A DNA stretch of 26,451 nucleotides from Methanocorpusculaceae archaeon UBA425 (lineage in GTDB: Archaea; Halobacteriota; Methanomicrobia; Methanomicrobiales; Methanocorpusculaceae), in the NCBI GenBank assembly GCA_002506085.1, contig DAWV01000010.1, positions 45,812 to 72,262 of the forward strand, given 5' to 3'. The notes below the pieces were generated by a model. That model made no database searches and was not told the origin of the DNA. It saw only the letters and a program-made list of their open reading frames with translations. Position numbers and translations under genes: made by a program. This document shows, piece after piece, positions 15,098-23,035 of the stretch. Position 1 is the stretch's first letter, and each line of letters begins with the position of its first letter.

Positions 15098-16803
15098 CCT
15101 CAATACTTATCAAAAACGGCTTTGTCATCGACCCTGTCCAGGGTATCCGCGGGGATAAAATGGACATTGCCATAAATGACGGGAAAATCGTCAAAAATCT
15201 GTCGAATCCTGACAAAACCATCGATGCATCCGGAATGGTTGTCATGGCCGGCGGTGTGGATATCCATTCCCATGTTGCGGGAGCAAAGGTTAACGTCGGC
15301 AGAACATTCCGACCGGAAGACAAACTTCAGTCGACCTATGCGCCTTATCACGGCATCCGTCACATGGCAGGCGGCACATCTGTGCCCACGGTTTTCAAAA
15401 CAGCCTACATGTATGCTGATATGGGTTATACGACCGTAATCGAAGCGGCAATGCCGCCTCTTTACGCCCGGCACACTCACGAAGAAATGCGTGATACCCC
15501 CATCATCGACGAGGCAGCACTGCCAATGTTTGGAAACAACTGGTTCGTTCTGGACTATCTCAAACGCGGCGAAATGGACAACGCTGCCGCCTACATCGCA
15601 TGGCTGCTGCGTTCGACCAAGGGTTACGGCATCAAATGTGTGAACCCCGGAGGAACAGAAGCATGGGCATGGGGACTGAACTGTCTGAGTATCGATGACC
15701 CGGTACCGTATTTCGACATAACCCCGAGACAGATTGTCAGCGGTCTGATGGAAGTCAACGAGTATCTGCATCTTCCCCACTCGCTGCATCTCCACTCCAA
15801 TAATCTCGGGAACCCTGGCAATTATACGACCACCCTCGACACACTGAAACTGAGCGAAGGCATCAAGCCGAACAATAACTTCGGCCGCGAACAGGTCCTC
15901 CATCACACCCATATCCAGTTCCACTCTTATGGAGGAACAACCTGGGCTGACTTTGAGTCGAAAGGTAAGGAGGTCATGGACTACATCAACAGCCACCCGG
16001 CTGTCACCTGTGATATAGGATTTGTTACTCTTGACGAGACCACGACCATGACCGGTGACGGTCCGTTCGAGTACCACCTGAACAAGCTCAACCACCTGAA
16101 ATGGGCGAACACCGATGTCGAACTGGAATGCGGTTCCGGTATCGTGCCTTATGTATACAGCAAGGATGTCTATGTCTGTGGTGTGCAGTGGTCCATCGGT
16201 CTTGAGATGGCTCTGCTCGCAAAAGACCACATGCGCTGCTACCTGACGACCGACCATCCGAATGCAGGTCCGTTCTGGAGATACCCGAGAATCATGAAAT
16301 GGCTCATGAGTGAGAAAGCGAGAAACGATGTCCTTGCCACGATGAAAAACGAAGACAAGGTTCGTGACCGGTCCACTCTCGGTTCTATCGACCGTGAACT
16401 GACGCTCTATGAAATCGCTCAGATGACCCGTGCCGGACCGGCAAAAGCCCTGGGTCTTGGCTCCTCTGTCGGCGGTCTGGTTCCCGGAATGCAGGCTGAT
16501 ATCGCTGTGTATCCCTATAATCCCGAGACCGAATCCGATCCGGAAAAGATTGAATGGGCATTTTCCCATGCAAAATACCTGATAAAATCAGGCGAAGTCA
16601 TCCTCAACGACGGAGAGGTTGTCAGCAACGGTAATAAGAAAACATACTGGGTCGATGTAAAAACCACACCCAACCGTCAGGTCGAGCGTGACATTGATCA
16701 GACATTTGTCAAGTATTATACCGTCAATAAGAACAACTACGAAGTCAATGAACATGAATTCATGAAAAACCCGTGCGTCGTACAGATCGATGCGATACAA
16801 TAA
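15094..16803 (+). CDS. fwdA: Formylmethanofuran dehydrogenase subunit A
   Basis: FwdA is the amidohydrolase-like subunit that condenses formate, delivered through an internal tunnel, with methanofuran. The 569 residues match the family length. The binuclear metal site is seen as GVDIHSHVAG (H58, H60), the probable carboxylated lysine in YGIKCVNPGG (K181), the His-rich stretches HLHSNN and HHTHIQFHSYGG, and the catalytic Asp in LTTDHPNAGPF. The ATG overlaps the fwdB stop (ATGA), keeping subunit synthesis coupled. Confidence 0.96.
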   Translation: MTSILIKNGFVIDPVQGIRGDKMDIAINDGKIVKNLSNPDKTIDASGMVVMAGGVDIHSHVAGAKVNVGRTFRPEDKLQSTYAPYHGIRHMAGGTSVPTVFKTAYMYADMGYTTVIEAAMPPLYARHTHEEMRDTPIIDEAALPMFGNNWFVLDYLKRGEMDNAAAYIAWLLRSTKGYGIKCVNPGGTEAWAWGLNCLSIDDPVPYFDITPRQIVSGLMEVNEYLHLPHSLHLHSNNLGNPGNYTTTLDTLKLSEGIKPNNNFGREQVLHHTHIQFHSYGGTTWADFESKGKEVMDYINSHPAVTCDIGFVTLDETTTMTGDGPFEYHLNKLNHLKWANTDVELECGSGIVPYVYSKDVYVCGVQWSIGLEMALLAKDHMRCYLTTDHPNAGPFWRYPRIMKWLMSEKARNDVLATMKNEDKVRDRSTLGSIDRELTLYEIAQMTRAGPAKALGLGSSVGGLVPGMQADIAVYPYNPETESDPEKIEWAFSHAKYLIKSGEVILNDGEVVSNGNKKTYWVDVKTTPNRQVERDIDQTFVKYYTVNKNNYEVNEHEFMKNPCVVQIDAIQ

Positions 16804-16815
16804 GGAGAGATTCGT

Positions 16816-17616
16816 ATGAATACAGTAACAATTACCATCAAAAAGCAGCCCGACCTCTTTCTGGAAGCCGATTGTTTCACGCCTGATGCACTCGCCGGAA
16901 AAAAAGCGGACGAGATAGCTGAACTTCCGGTTTTTATCGGAAAAACGGTAGAGAAGATAGGCGACTATTTCACCGTTTCCGGTGAGACCGGACCGACCGC
17001 AGATGAAACCCGTCTCGTCTTTAACGGCGATTTCACGAAAGTGAAATATATCGGTGCCAAGATGTCAACCGGTGAGGTTGTCCTGAATGGTGATGCCGAT
17101 ATGTATGTTGGTTCATGGATGAGCGGTGGAAAGATTACGGTGAACGGCAGTGTAGGTCATTTTGCTGCGACCGCGATGAGCGGCGGCGAACTGAATATCA
17201 CGGGTAACGCCGGAAATTATCTTGGAGCAGCATATAGAGGAGACTGGCGCGGTATGAGCAAGGGTAAGATTACCGTAGCAGGAAATGTCGGCAGCGATTG
17301 TGCGACTTTCATGACCGGCGGCGAAATCGAAATCGGCGGCAACGTCGATGTCCATGTCATGACCCACGCGGATGGCGGAAAGGTCATCATCCACGGCAAT
17401 GCAAAAAGCAGATTAGGCGGACAGGCAACGAGAGGAGAGATTTATCTCTTCGGAACAGTTGACGTGATGATGCCCGGATATGTTAAAGCCGGCGAGACTG
17501 AACTTACCATCGGCGGGACCAAGGCCGTATTTACTATCTATGACGGAGATCAGGGAGAACGCCACCCGACACGCAAAGGTCTGCCGATTTATGCGAAACT
17601 CTATCTGAAAAAATGA
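16816..17616 (+). CDS. fwdC: Formylmethanofuran dehydrogenase subunit C
   Basis: FwdC is a right-handed beta-helix subunit, related to the C-terminal domain of glutamate synthase, that scaffolds the FwdABCD core. The 266 residues carry the expected repeated short strands with Gly turns (GEVVLNGDADMYVG, GKITVNGSVGHF, GELNITGNAGNYLG, GKITVAGNVGSDC, GEIEIGGNVDVHV, GKVIIHGNAKSRLGG). AAGGAGAG lies just upstream of the ATG, 12 bases after fwdA. It is the last gene of the operon: no fwdE, F, G or H is seen here, so the electron-supplying polyferredoxin subunits must be encoded elsewhere if present. Confidence 0.95.
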   Translation: MNTVTITIKKQPDLFLEADCFTPDALAGKKADEIAELPVFIGKTVEKIGDYFTVSGETGPTADETRLVFNGDFTKVKYIGAKMSTGEVVLNGDADMYVGSWMSGGKITVNGSVGHFAATAMSGGELNITGNAGNYLGAAYRGDWRGMSKGKITVAGNVGSDCATFMTGGEIEIGGNVDVHVMTHADGGKVIIHGNAKSRLGGQATRGEIYLFGTVDVMMPGYVKAGETELTIGGTKAVFTIYDGDQGERHPTRKGLPIYAKLYLKK

Positions 17617-17641
17617 TGCTGTCCACATCATTTCTTTTTTC
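17611..17641 (+). terminator. Terminator-like hairpin after fwdC
   Basis: AAATGATG (17611-17618) and CATCATTT (17626-17633) form a perfect eight-base-pair stem with a seven-base loop, followed by CTTTTTTC. The stem includes the fwdC stop codon. It should end or attenuate fwd transcription before the sulfite reductase-like gene. Confidence 0.6.
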
Positions 17642-17659
17642 GGGGATCCCTGAGATCCT

Positions 17660-18589
17660 ATGAGCATATTTTATGAGCGGAGTGGTCCGGAGGTTCATAC
17701 TCTGGGAGGTGTCATCACACAGAAAAATGCAGATTTCTGTACGGTGCGGATACGTATCCCCGCAGGAGATATTACTCCGGATAAAATGTCCGGCCTTGCT
17801 GATATTGCGAGAAAATTCGGCAACGGTTCCCTGCATCTGACAAACCGTCAGTCGATTGAGATTCCCCATGTGAACCCGCATGATCTCAAATCAATGGTGG
17901 ATCTGCTGGAAAATAACGGGACCCCTGTCGGAGCGGAGTTTGCCGAAGTGGTTAACGTGGTCGCCTGTCCAGGTACAGACAGGTGCAAACTTGCAAACAT
18001 CGATAGTAGTGGTTTAGCGAAAGAAATCGATGCACGGTTTTTCCGGATGGAGCTTCCGATTCGAATCCGCATTGCAGTGTCGTCCTGTCCGAATTCCTGT
18101 GTTTCCAGCTGGGTCAGTGATATCGGAATCATCGGTGTCCGGAAACCTATCCGAAACCCTACCCTGTGTTCCGGCTGCGGCACGTGTGTGGCTTACTGTA
18201 AAGAGAAGGCACTCCTCGTGAAACACGGTGTGGTCATTCTGAACGAAGCTGTTTGTACGACCTGCGGCAATTGTATCCATACTTGTCCATTCCATGTGAT
18301 AACCGGTAAACCTCTGGGATATCAGATAATGGTCGGCGGCAGTCACGGCCGGTTCCCGCATCCTGCACGCTATCTCACCACGGTTTCAACTAAGGAATCG
18401 GCGATGCTTGTCGTGGAGGGTATTATTGACTGGGTCAGACGATTCGCCAGTGATGATAAACGGTTCCGCATACAGATTGAAGAGGAAGGATATGATTCAT
18501 TCAGGAGTTATGTCCTGCAGAAGGTTCCGCCCGATACAATCGCAGCTATAGAAAATGTATCCTATCTCAGTCAGATTAGTTCCAAGTGA
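17660..18589 (+). CDS. Small siroheme sulfite reductase-like protein with two [4Fe-4S] ferredoxin motifs (Dsr-LP type)
   Basis: This 309-residue protein belongs to the dissimilatory sulfite reductase-like group common in methanogens (COG2221-like). The N-terminal half has the nitrite/sulfite reductase half-domain (GNGSLHLTNRQSIEIPHV) and the siroheme-[4Fe-4S] ligands C103-x5-C109 and C143-x3-C147. An inserted ferredoxin domain carries C170-x2-C173-x2-C176-x3-C180 and C199-x2-C202-x2-C205-x3-C209. The C-terminal part resumes the reductase fold (GYQIMVGGSHGRFPH). It lacks the F420H2 dehydrogenase domain of Fsr, so its electron donor is probably ferredoxin; sulfite, nitrite or another substrate is possible. 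It sits 43 bases after fwdC behind a terminator-like hairpin. Confidence 0.88.
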   Translation: MSIFYERSGPEVHTLGGVITQKNADFCTVRIRIPAGDITPDKMSGLADIARKFGNGSLHLTNRQSIEIPHVNPHDLKSMVDLLENNGTPVGAEFAEVVNVVACPGTDRCKLANIDSSGLAKEIDARFFRMELPIRIRIAVSSCPNSCVSSWVSDIGIIGVRKPIRNPTLCSGCGTCVAYCKEKALLVKHGVVILNEAVCTTCGNCIHTCPFHVITGKPLGYQIMVGGSHGRFPHPARYLTTVSTKESAMLVVEGIIDWVRRFASDDKRFRIQIEEEGYDSFRSYVLQKVPPDTIAAIENVSYLSQISSK

Positions 18590-18608
18590 CAGGAAGGCAG
18601 GTACAAAA

Positions 18609-18794
18609 ATGAAAATCGAAGAGAAAGATACAATCACTGCGATTCTGAAGACAGAGGGGATAACTGATATGATTTCCTGTGAAAATGCACATATCCTTTG
18701 CGATAAATATCAGCTAAGCCATGCAGCTTTCGGGAAATGCTGTTAAGAGAATCACATCAAAATCCGGCACTGTTCATTTGGCTGTTTTCAATAA
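18609..18794 (+). pseudogene. Small Cys-containing protein gene interrupted by in-frame TAA
   Basis: An ATG at 18609 with an upstream GGAAGGCAGG purine-rich site opens a 45-codon frame (MKIEEKDTITAILKTEGITD and on), ending FGKCC at a TAA (18744-18746). The same frame continues without a gap for 15 sense codons, ENHIKIRHCSFGCFQ, to a second TAA (18792-18794). From memory, small methanogen proteins with an ISC-x-A motif end in an IKI-x-x-C-x-x-GCF tail, which is what the continuation supplies. I infer a full-length gene of about 61 codons with one nonsense codon in place of an Asp/Asn-type residue. Alternatives are a sequencing error, readthrough, or a functional 45-residue product. It lies 19 bases after the sulfite reductase-like gene. 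Confidence 0.55.
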
Positions 18795-18932
18795 TCTGTC
18801 CTTCATGTGCGGGCCCCGTGCTGCAGAGGGATATACATAACCTATTTTTATTCCGGCAATTCGATACGGGTCTGTTAATTCGTTGGACAGCATGGTTTTT
18901 GATTGAAGAATCTGTTATTATTCTGCTTCGGT

Positions 18933-18974
18933 TTCGCGTAGGGGATATGTTTGGTGTACATGCACCCACGCGAA
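18933..18974. terminator. Stem-loop between the interrupted small gene and the P-type ATPase gene
   Basis: TTCGCGT (18933-18939) pairs perfectly with ACGCGAA (18968-18974), enclosing GGTG (18953-18956) with CACC (18963-18966). It lies ten bases past the ATPase stop and could mark the 3' end of either converging transcript. No U-tract adjoins it. The rest of 18795-18983 shows nothing else I can support. Confidence 0.3.
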
Positions 18975-18983
18975 CCACCTCTC

Positions 18984-21500
18984 TCACCGGCCCTCCACCC
19001 CTTTCCCTGCCACATGCTTCCTGATCTCAATCCACGACACCGCAGCAAACGCCAGAAGCGCCACCCCTGCCACTGGCAGCAGACCTACCTGGGACAACCT
19101 CAGATACTCCGAAAGGAACGGCACATTCAACACCAGCACAAGGAAAACAACAACCCCCGCCATCCATACATTCATTGCTTTACTGGAAAAGAACCCTGCC
19201 CTACTCAATGGAACGCGACTCGTCCTCATATTCAAAGCCAGAGCTATATGACAAAACAGCCATGCAACAAACGCAAAAGTCCGTGCAATCCCGAGATCCC
19301 CTGTCTGGAACCAGCTCACAAAATACACCAGCAGAACAACAATCGTAAGCGTCGCACTACCGCTGAAAATCCCGGCAATCATCCTCTTATTCATAAACTT
19401 CTCCTTTGGATCGCGTGGTTTCCGCTTCAGCAGATCAGACTCGGCAGGTTCAACGACAAAAGCAGTTGAAGCAGACAAATCCATGAACAGCTCCATAACA
19501 ATAATCTGAATCGGCGCAAACGGAAGCGGCACATCCAGAAGGATGGGAATCAGAAACGTAATCACGAGACCGATCTTACTCGCAAGAGCATATGTCACGC
19601 ACTTCGACATATTTTCATAAAGACGCCTCCCCTCTTTTATTGCATCGATAAGCGCGGTAAAATCATCATTCGCTAAAACCATATCCGAAGCTTCTTTCGC
19701 GACATCGGTCCCCGCAATCCCCAAAGAAATCCCGATATCAGCCGCTTTCAGCGCCGGAGCATCATTAATGCCGTCTCCCGTCATCGCCACAACTTCGCCC
19801 TTCTCCTGAAGCGAGGTCACAATCCTGAGTTTATCCTCAGGCGTGATTCTCGCAAAAACACTGCATCGTTCAACAGCATTACCGAGCTCCTCAGAGGACA
19901 TTGCAGAAATTTCCTTCCCGGTAATAACAACATCCGCAGAAATCCCTGCCTCTGCCGCCACTCTCGCCGCAGTGCTCGCGTGATCTCCCGTAATCATAAT
20001 CACCCTCACCCCTGCCGCTGAAAAATCACGGATGGCAGGTTTTACCTCCTCTCTGATTGGGTCATTGAAACAGATCAGCCCGGCAATCGTATACTTTTCA
20101 TCCGGAGGAGACAGAAACCCCACGGCGATTGTTCTGTATCCTGCCGCAAACGATGCATTCAGCTCATTATCCATCTCTGCATCAATTTCCGACATGGAAA
20201 AGATGCTCTCCGGAGCCCCCTTGATGACATGCAGGAGAAAACCCTGATGATCATATGTCATCCTGAAGATTTTCCGGGTGGTGTCGAACCCGTAATCATG
20301 CATAAGCGTATATTCCTTTTGGAGGTCGCTCCGTTCGATATGTAACCCGCGGGCACGTTCCACCACTGCCTTATCCATAGGATCGCCGAGATAGTTCCCT
20401 TCGGAATCAATGCTGACATCCGCCATCAGTGCCCCTATCGTGAACAATTGCTGTTCATTTTTGACGGTCCACTTTTCAATGCTCATCTTATTTTCCGTCA
20501 GCGTGCCGGTCTTATCGGTGGCAATTACCGTTACACTGCCAAGGGTTTCGGATGCTTTTGTCCTGCGGATGAGGACATTCCTCTTTGAAAGCTGAATCGC
20601 CCCGAAACCAAGAAGCATGGTCATGATGATAGGGAGCTCCTCAGGAACCGTTGCGAGCGCAAGAGACAAGCCTGTCAGAATCATTTCCGGAACCGGCATC
20701 CCGCGGAGAAAACCGAGTATAGGGATGAGCACACTGAATATCACGGCAATTCCGATGAGATTCCGGGTCATTAGGAGAATGGATTTCTGCATCGGTGTCT
20801 TCGGGTCACCGGCGTCCCGGGTCATTCCGGCAATTCGCCCGAGTTCGGTATCCATACCGGTGTGAACGACCACGGCCGTTCCCTTGCCTTTCAGAATCAC
20901 GCTGCCCATGTGAAGCATGCAGGTCCTGTCGCTTAATCCAGTTGATTCGGGCACCGGACCCGGTGTTTTTTCGATACCCATCGATTCCCCTGTCAGCTGT
21001 GATTCGTCGACTTCGAGACCACGGGCCGTGATTACTCGTGCATCGGCACTGACTTTGGCCCCGCTCTTTAGTATCAGGAGATCGCCGGGCACGACTGATC
21101 CTGCGTCGATTTCAGCCGGTTTCCCGTTCCGGATGACCCAGGTCGTCGGCGATGCTAATTTCCGCAGTGCTTCGATACTTTTTTTGGCTTTGAATTCGGT
21201 GTAGACTTCGACAATGGTAACCACGAGTATAAGACAGATGATTGTGAGCGTGTCGCCAATCTGACCCCAGATGCTGTAGATTACACCAATTATTAGTGTT
21301 ACAATTATGAGAGGGTCTTTGAGTTCGGCAAATAATATACTCCAGAATGTAAGTTTACGTGACTCTTTTATGGAATTTACTCCGGATTCACTGAGTTTTT
21401 TTTCGGCAGCGGCAGTATCCAGACCAAGGGTTACATCGGTATTATAGGCAGTTTGAAGAGTTTCTGTATCCAGTGACCAGGGAAAATCCGTATTATCCAT
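18984..21500 (-). CDS. P-type cation-transporting ATPase (P2, Ca2+-ATPase-like)
   Basis: This membrane pump of 838 residues has the P2 layout: an N-terminal cation-ATPase domain (about 5-50), helices M1-M2, an actuator domain with LTGES (169-173), and M4 with PEELP (286-290). The phosphorylated Asp329 lies in DKTGTLTENK, the nucleotide domain has KGAPE (427-431), the hinge has TGDGIND (574-580), and about six C-terminal helices follow. The overall pattern is closest to calcium-type pumps. The M4 ion motif is PEELP where PEGLP is usual in SERCA/PMCA pumps, so the ion (Ca2+, Mn2+, Mg2+ or H+) is not certain. No accessory subunit is nearby. Confidence 0.9.
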   Translation of the reverse strand: MDNTDFPWSLDTETLQTAYNTDVTLGLDTAAAEKKLSESGVNSIKESRKLTFWSILFAELKDPLIIVTLIIGVIYSIWGQIGDTLTIICLILVVTIVEVYTEFKAKKSIEALRKLASPTTWVIRNGKPAEIDAGSVVPGDLLILKSGAKVSADARVITARGLEVDESQLTGESMGIEKTPGPVPESTGLSDRTCMLHMGSVILKGKGTAVVVHTGMDTELGRIAGMTRDAGDPKTPMQKSILLMTRNLIGIAVIFSVLIPILGFLRGMPVPEMILTGLSLALATVPEELPIIMTMLLGFGAIQLSKRNVLIRRTKASETLGSVTVIATDKTGTLTENKMSIEKWTVKNEQQLFTIGALMADVSIDSEGNYLGDPMDKAVVERARGLHIERSDLQKEYTLMHDYGFDTTRKIFRMTYDHQGFLLHVIKGAPESIFSMSEIDAEMDNELNASFAAGYRTIAVGFLSPPDEKYTIAGLICFNDPIREEVKPAIRDFSAAGVRVIMITGDHASTAARVAAEAGISADVVITGKEISAMSSEELGNAVERCSVFARITPEDKLRIVTSLQEKGEVVAMTGDGINDAPALKAADIGISLGIAGTDVAKEASDMVLANDDFTALIDAIKEGRRLYENMSKCVTYALASKIGLVITFLIPILLDVPLPFAPIQIIVMELFMDLSASTAFVVEPAESDLLKRKPRDPKEKFMNKRMIAGIFSGSATLTIVVLLVYFVSWFQTGDLGIARTFAFVAWLFCHIALALNMRTSRVPLSRAGFFSSKAMNVWMAGVVVFLVLVLNVPFLSEYLRLSQVGLLPVAGVALLAFAAVSWIEIRKHVAGKGVEGR

Positions 21501-21660
21501 ATAGTATCTCTCATTTCAGTTCGATTGACAGATTTTCTGCCGGGGTCTTCCGGCAGCCGGGGCCGGGTTTTCGGTATTTATTCTGAGTGTTCTTTTGAAG
21601 AGCAGATAATGATATCTCTCCCGGCATTTTTCAGATGTTGAGCTTTTTTGGGAGGAGAAG

Positions 21661-21747
21661 ATGAAACAAAATAATTTCGCAGCAATATACTCCCCGGCAT
21701 TCCTTCTTTTGAGTACCCTCAGCTATATCATGGGCAAAATACAATGA
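21661..21747 (+). CDS. Possible 28-codon hydrophobic peptide upstream of the acyltransferase
   Basis: A very good ribosome site (GGGAGGAGAAG directly before ATG) opens a 28-codon frame: MKQNNFAAIYSP, then a short hydrophobic run AFLLLSTLSYIMG and a KIQ tail. The stop lies nine bases before the acyltransferase ATG, which itself has no clear ribosome site. The peptide may therefore couple translation of that gene, as a leader would. A TATA-like GTATTTAT at about 21574-21581 would give a leader of some 57 bases. Too short to judge by composition; the strong Shine-Dalgarno is the main support. Confidence 0.4.
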   Translation: MKQNNFAAIYSPAFLLLSTLSYIMGKIQ

Positions 21748-21756
21748 TATAGAGCA

Positions 21757-22962
21757 ATGCTGAATATTCGTGTTCTCTGGCACAAAGCAGTGTACAGAAC
21801 CGCACGTTTTATTGCCGGCCCGGCAGTAGGACGTCACTTACATTACACGTATGATATAGTTTCACCGAAAAATAAACCATACATGGTATTTTCCAATCAC
21901 ACGACCCTCTGGGATCATCTAATGATTGGGATTGCGATCAAAGGGCATATGTATTATGTGGCCGGCGAACATCTTTTCCGAAAGAAAATGGTCAGGCTTT
22001 TCGCAAAAATCTTTATCGGTCCGATTATCAGAAAGAAAGGAGCCCCGGCGGTCGAGGTCATACGGGATATCAAACAGAATCTCTCGTCCGGTGTGAATAT
22101 CTGGATGGCACCAGAAGGAGTCCGTTCGATTAACGGCGAGACCGCATTCATCTCGCCCGGGACCGGCAGACTCGTCAAAGAATGCGGAGATCTCGGTGCG
22201 TCCTTGGTCACATACAGAATGCACGGAGGATATCTCCGCCGCCCCCGCTGGGGTAAATCTCCACGGGAAGGACAAATGCGGGGCGAGTTTGTACATGAAT
22301 ACTCACCCGCAGAGCTGAAGAAAATGTCGGTCGATGAGATCAACGAGGCAATCAACCGGGATCTGTATGTGAACACCTTCGACGACCAGAAGAAAAATCC
22401 TCTGCGCTACACAGGAACCGATCTCGCCGAATATCTTGAGACGATTCTCTATGTATGCCCGGAATGCAGACAGATGGGCAAACTCCACAGTAAAGGAGAT
22501 ATTCTTTCCTGCGAGTGCGGATATTCCGTCAAATACAATGAGTTCGGTCTCTTTGAACCGACGTCCGGTCAGACCCTCCATCATGATAATATTGCTGACT
22601 GGGACCACTGGCAGAGGGATTTCATAAAGGGAAACCTGCCGAAGTATCTGAATACGCCAAAGGATGTCGCAATTGAATCAGACGAGGGGCAGATTCTTGG
22701 AAAAGTAGGAGCGATGAAGTCGGTCGAGAATCTTGGGACGGGAAAATTATCCATATTCGTTGACCGTTTCGAGTTTGAAGGTGACAAAGGGAAGTTCATA
22801 TTCCCGTTTACTGATATCGAAGGGTTTGCCTTCTCGCTGCAGAAGAAGATTCTCTTCTCGCTTCATAACGGAGACTACTTCGAAGTCGAGTCGGAGATTC
22901 AGAGATCGGCGGAGAAATACATGGTGCTTTACCGGTTCCTAATCGGGAAAGAGTATAAGTAA
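21757..22962 (+). CDS. PlsC-type lysophospholipid acyltransferase-like protein with zinc ribbon
   Basis: The 401-residue protein has the acyltransferase motifs SNHTTLWD (HX4D, H48 and D53) and APEGVRS (PEG at 119-121), with a basic GPIIRKKGA segment between them, as in 1-acylglycerol-3-phosphate acyltransferases. A four-cysteine zinc-ribbon-like module follows (C234, C237, C252, C254 in CPEC...CECG). A C-terminal domain of about 130 residues has no assigned role and is strand-rich at its end. Archaeal membrane lipids are ethers, so the acceptor is unlikely to be ordinary lysophosphatidate. The protein resembles bacterial (Firmicutes-type) homologues and may have come by transfer. The start is ATG at 21757, with no strong Shine-Dalgarno. 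Confidence 0.85.
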   Translation: MLNIRVLWHKAVYRTARFIAGPAVGRHLHYTYDIVSPKNKPYMVFSNHTTLWDHLMIGIAIKGHMYYVAGEHLFRKKMVRLFAKIFIGPIIRKKGAPAVEVIRDIKQNLSSGVNIWMAPEGVRSINGETAFISPGTGRLVKECGDLGASLVTYRMHGGYLRRPRWGKSPREGQMRGEFVHEYSPAELKKMSVDEINEAINRDLYVNTFDDQKKNPLRYTGTDLAEYLETILYVCPECRQMGKLHSKGDILSCECGYSVKYNEFGLFEPTSGQTLHHDNIADWDHWQRDFIKGNLPKYLNTPKDVAIESDEGQILGKVGAMKSVENLGTGKLSIFVDRFEFEGDKGKFIFPFTDIEGFAFSLQKKILFSLHNGDYFEVESEIQRSAEKYMVLYRFLIGKEYK

Positions 22963-22980
22963 ATACTATATTTCCATCCC

Positions 22981-22994
22981 TTTTTTCTCTTTTA
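22981..22994 (+). terminator. U-tract after the acyltransferase gene
   Basis: TTTTTT at 22981-22986 followed by CTCTTTT lies about 20 bases past the stop, in the short gap between converging genes. Confidence 0.45.
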
Positions 22995-23035
22995 TCCGGG
23001 CACAGGGACATGCAGTAATTTCAGTAACCGGCACG

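Noticed and set aside
15100..16569. 489-codon frame on the minus strand
   Set aside because: It lies antisense to fwdA, whose motifs and length are unmistakable; long antisense frames arise from its codon bias.
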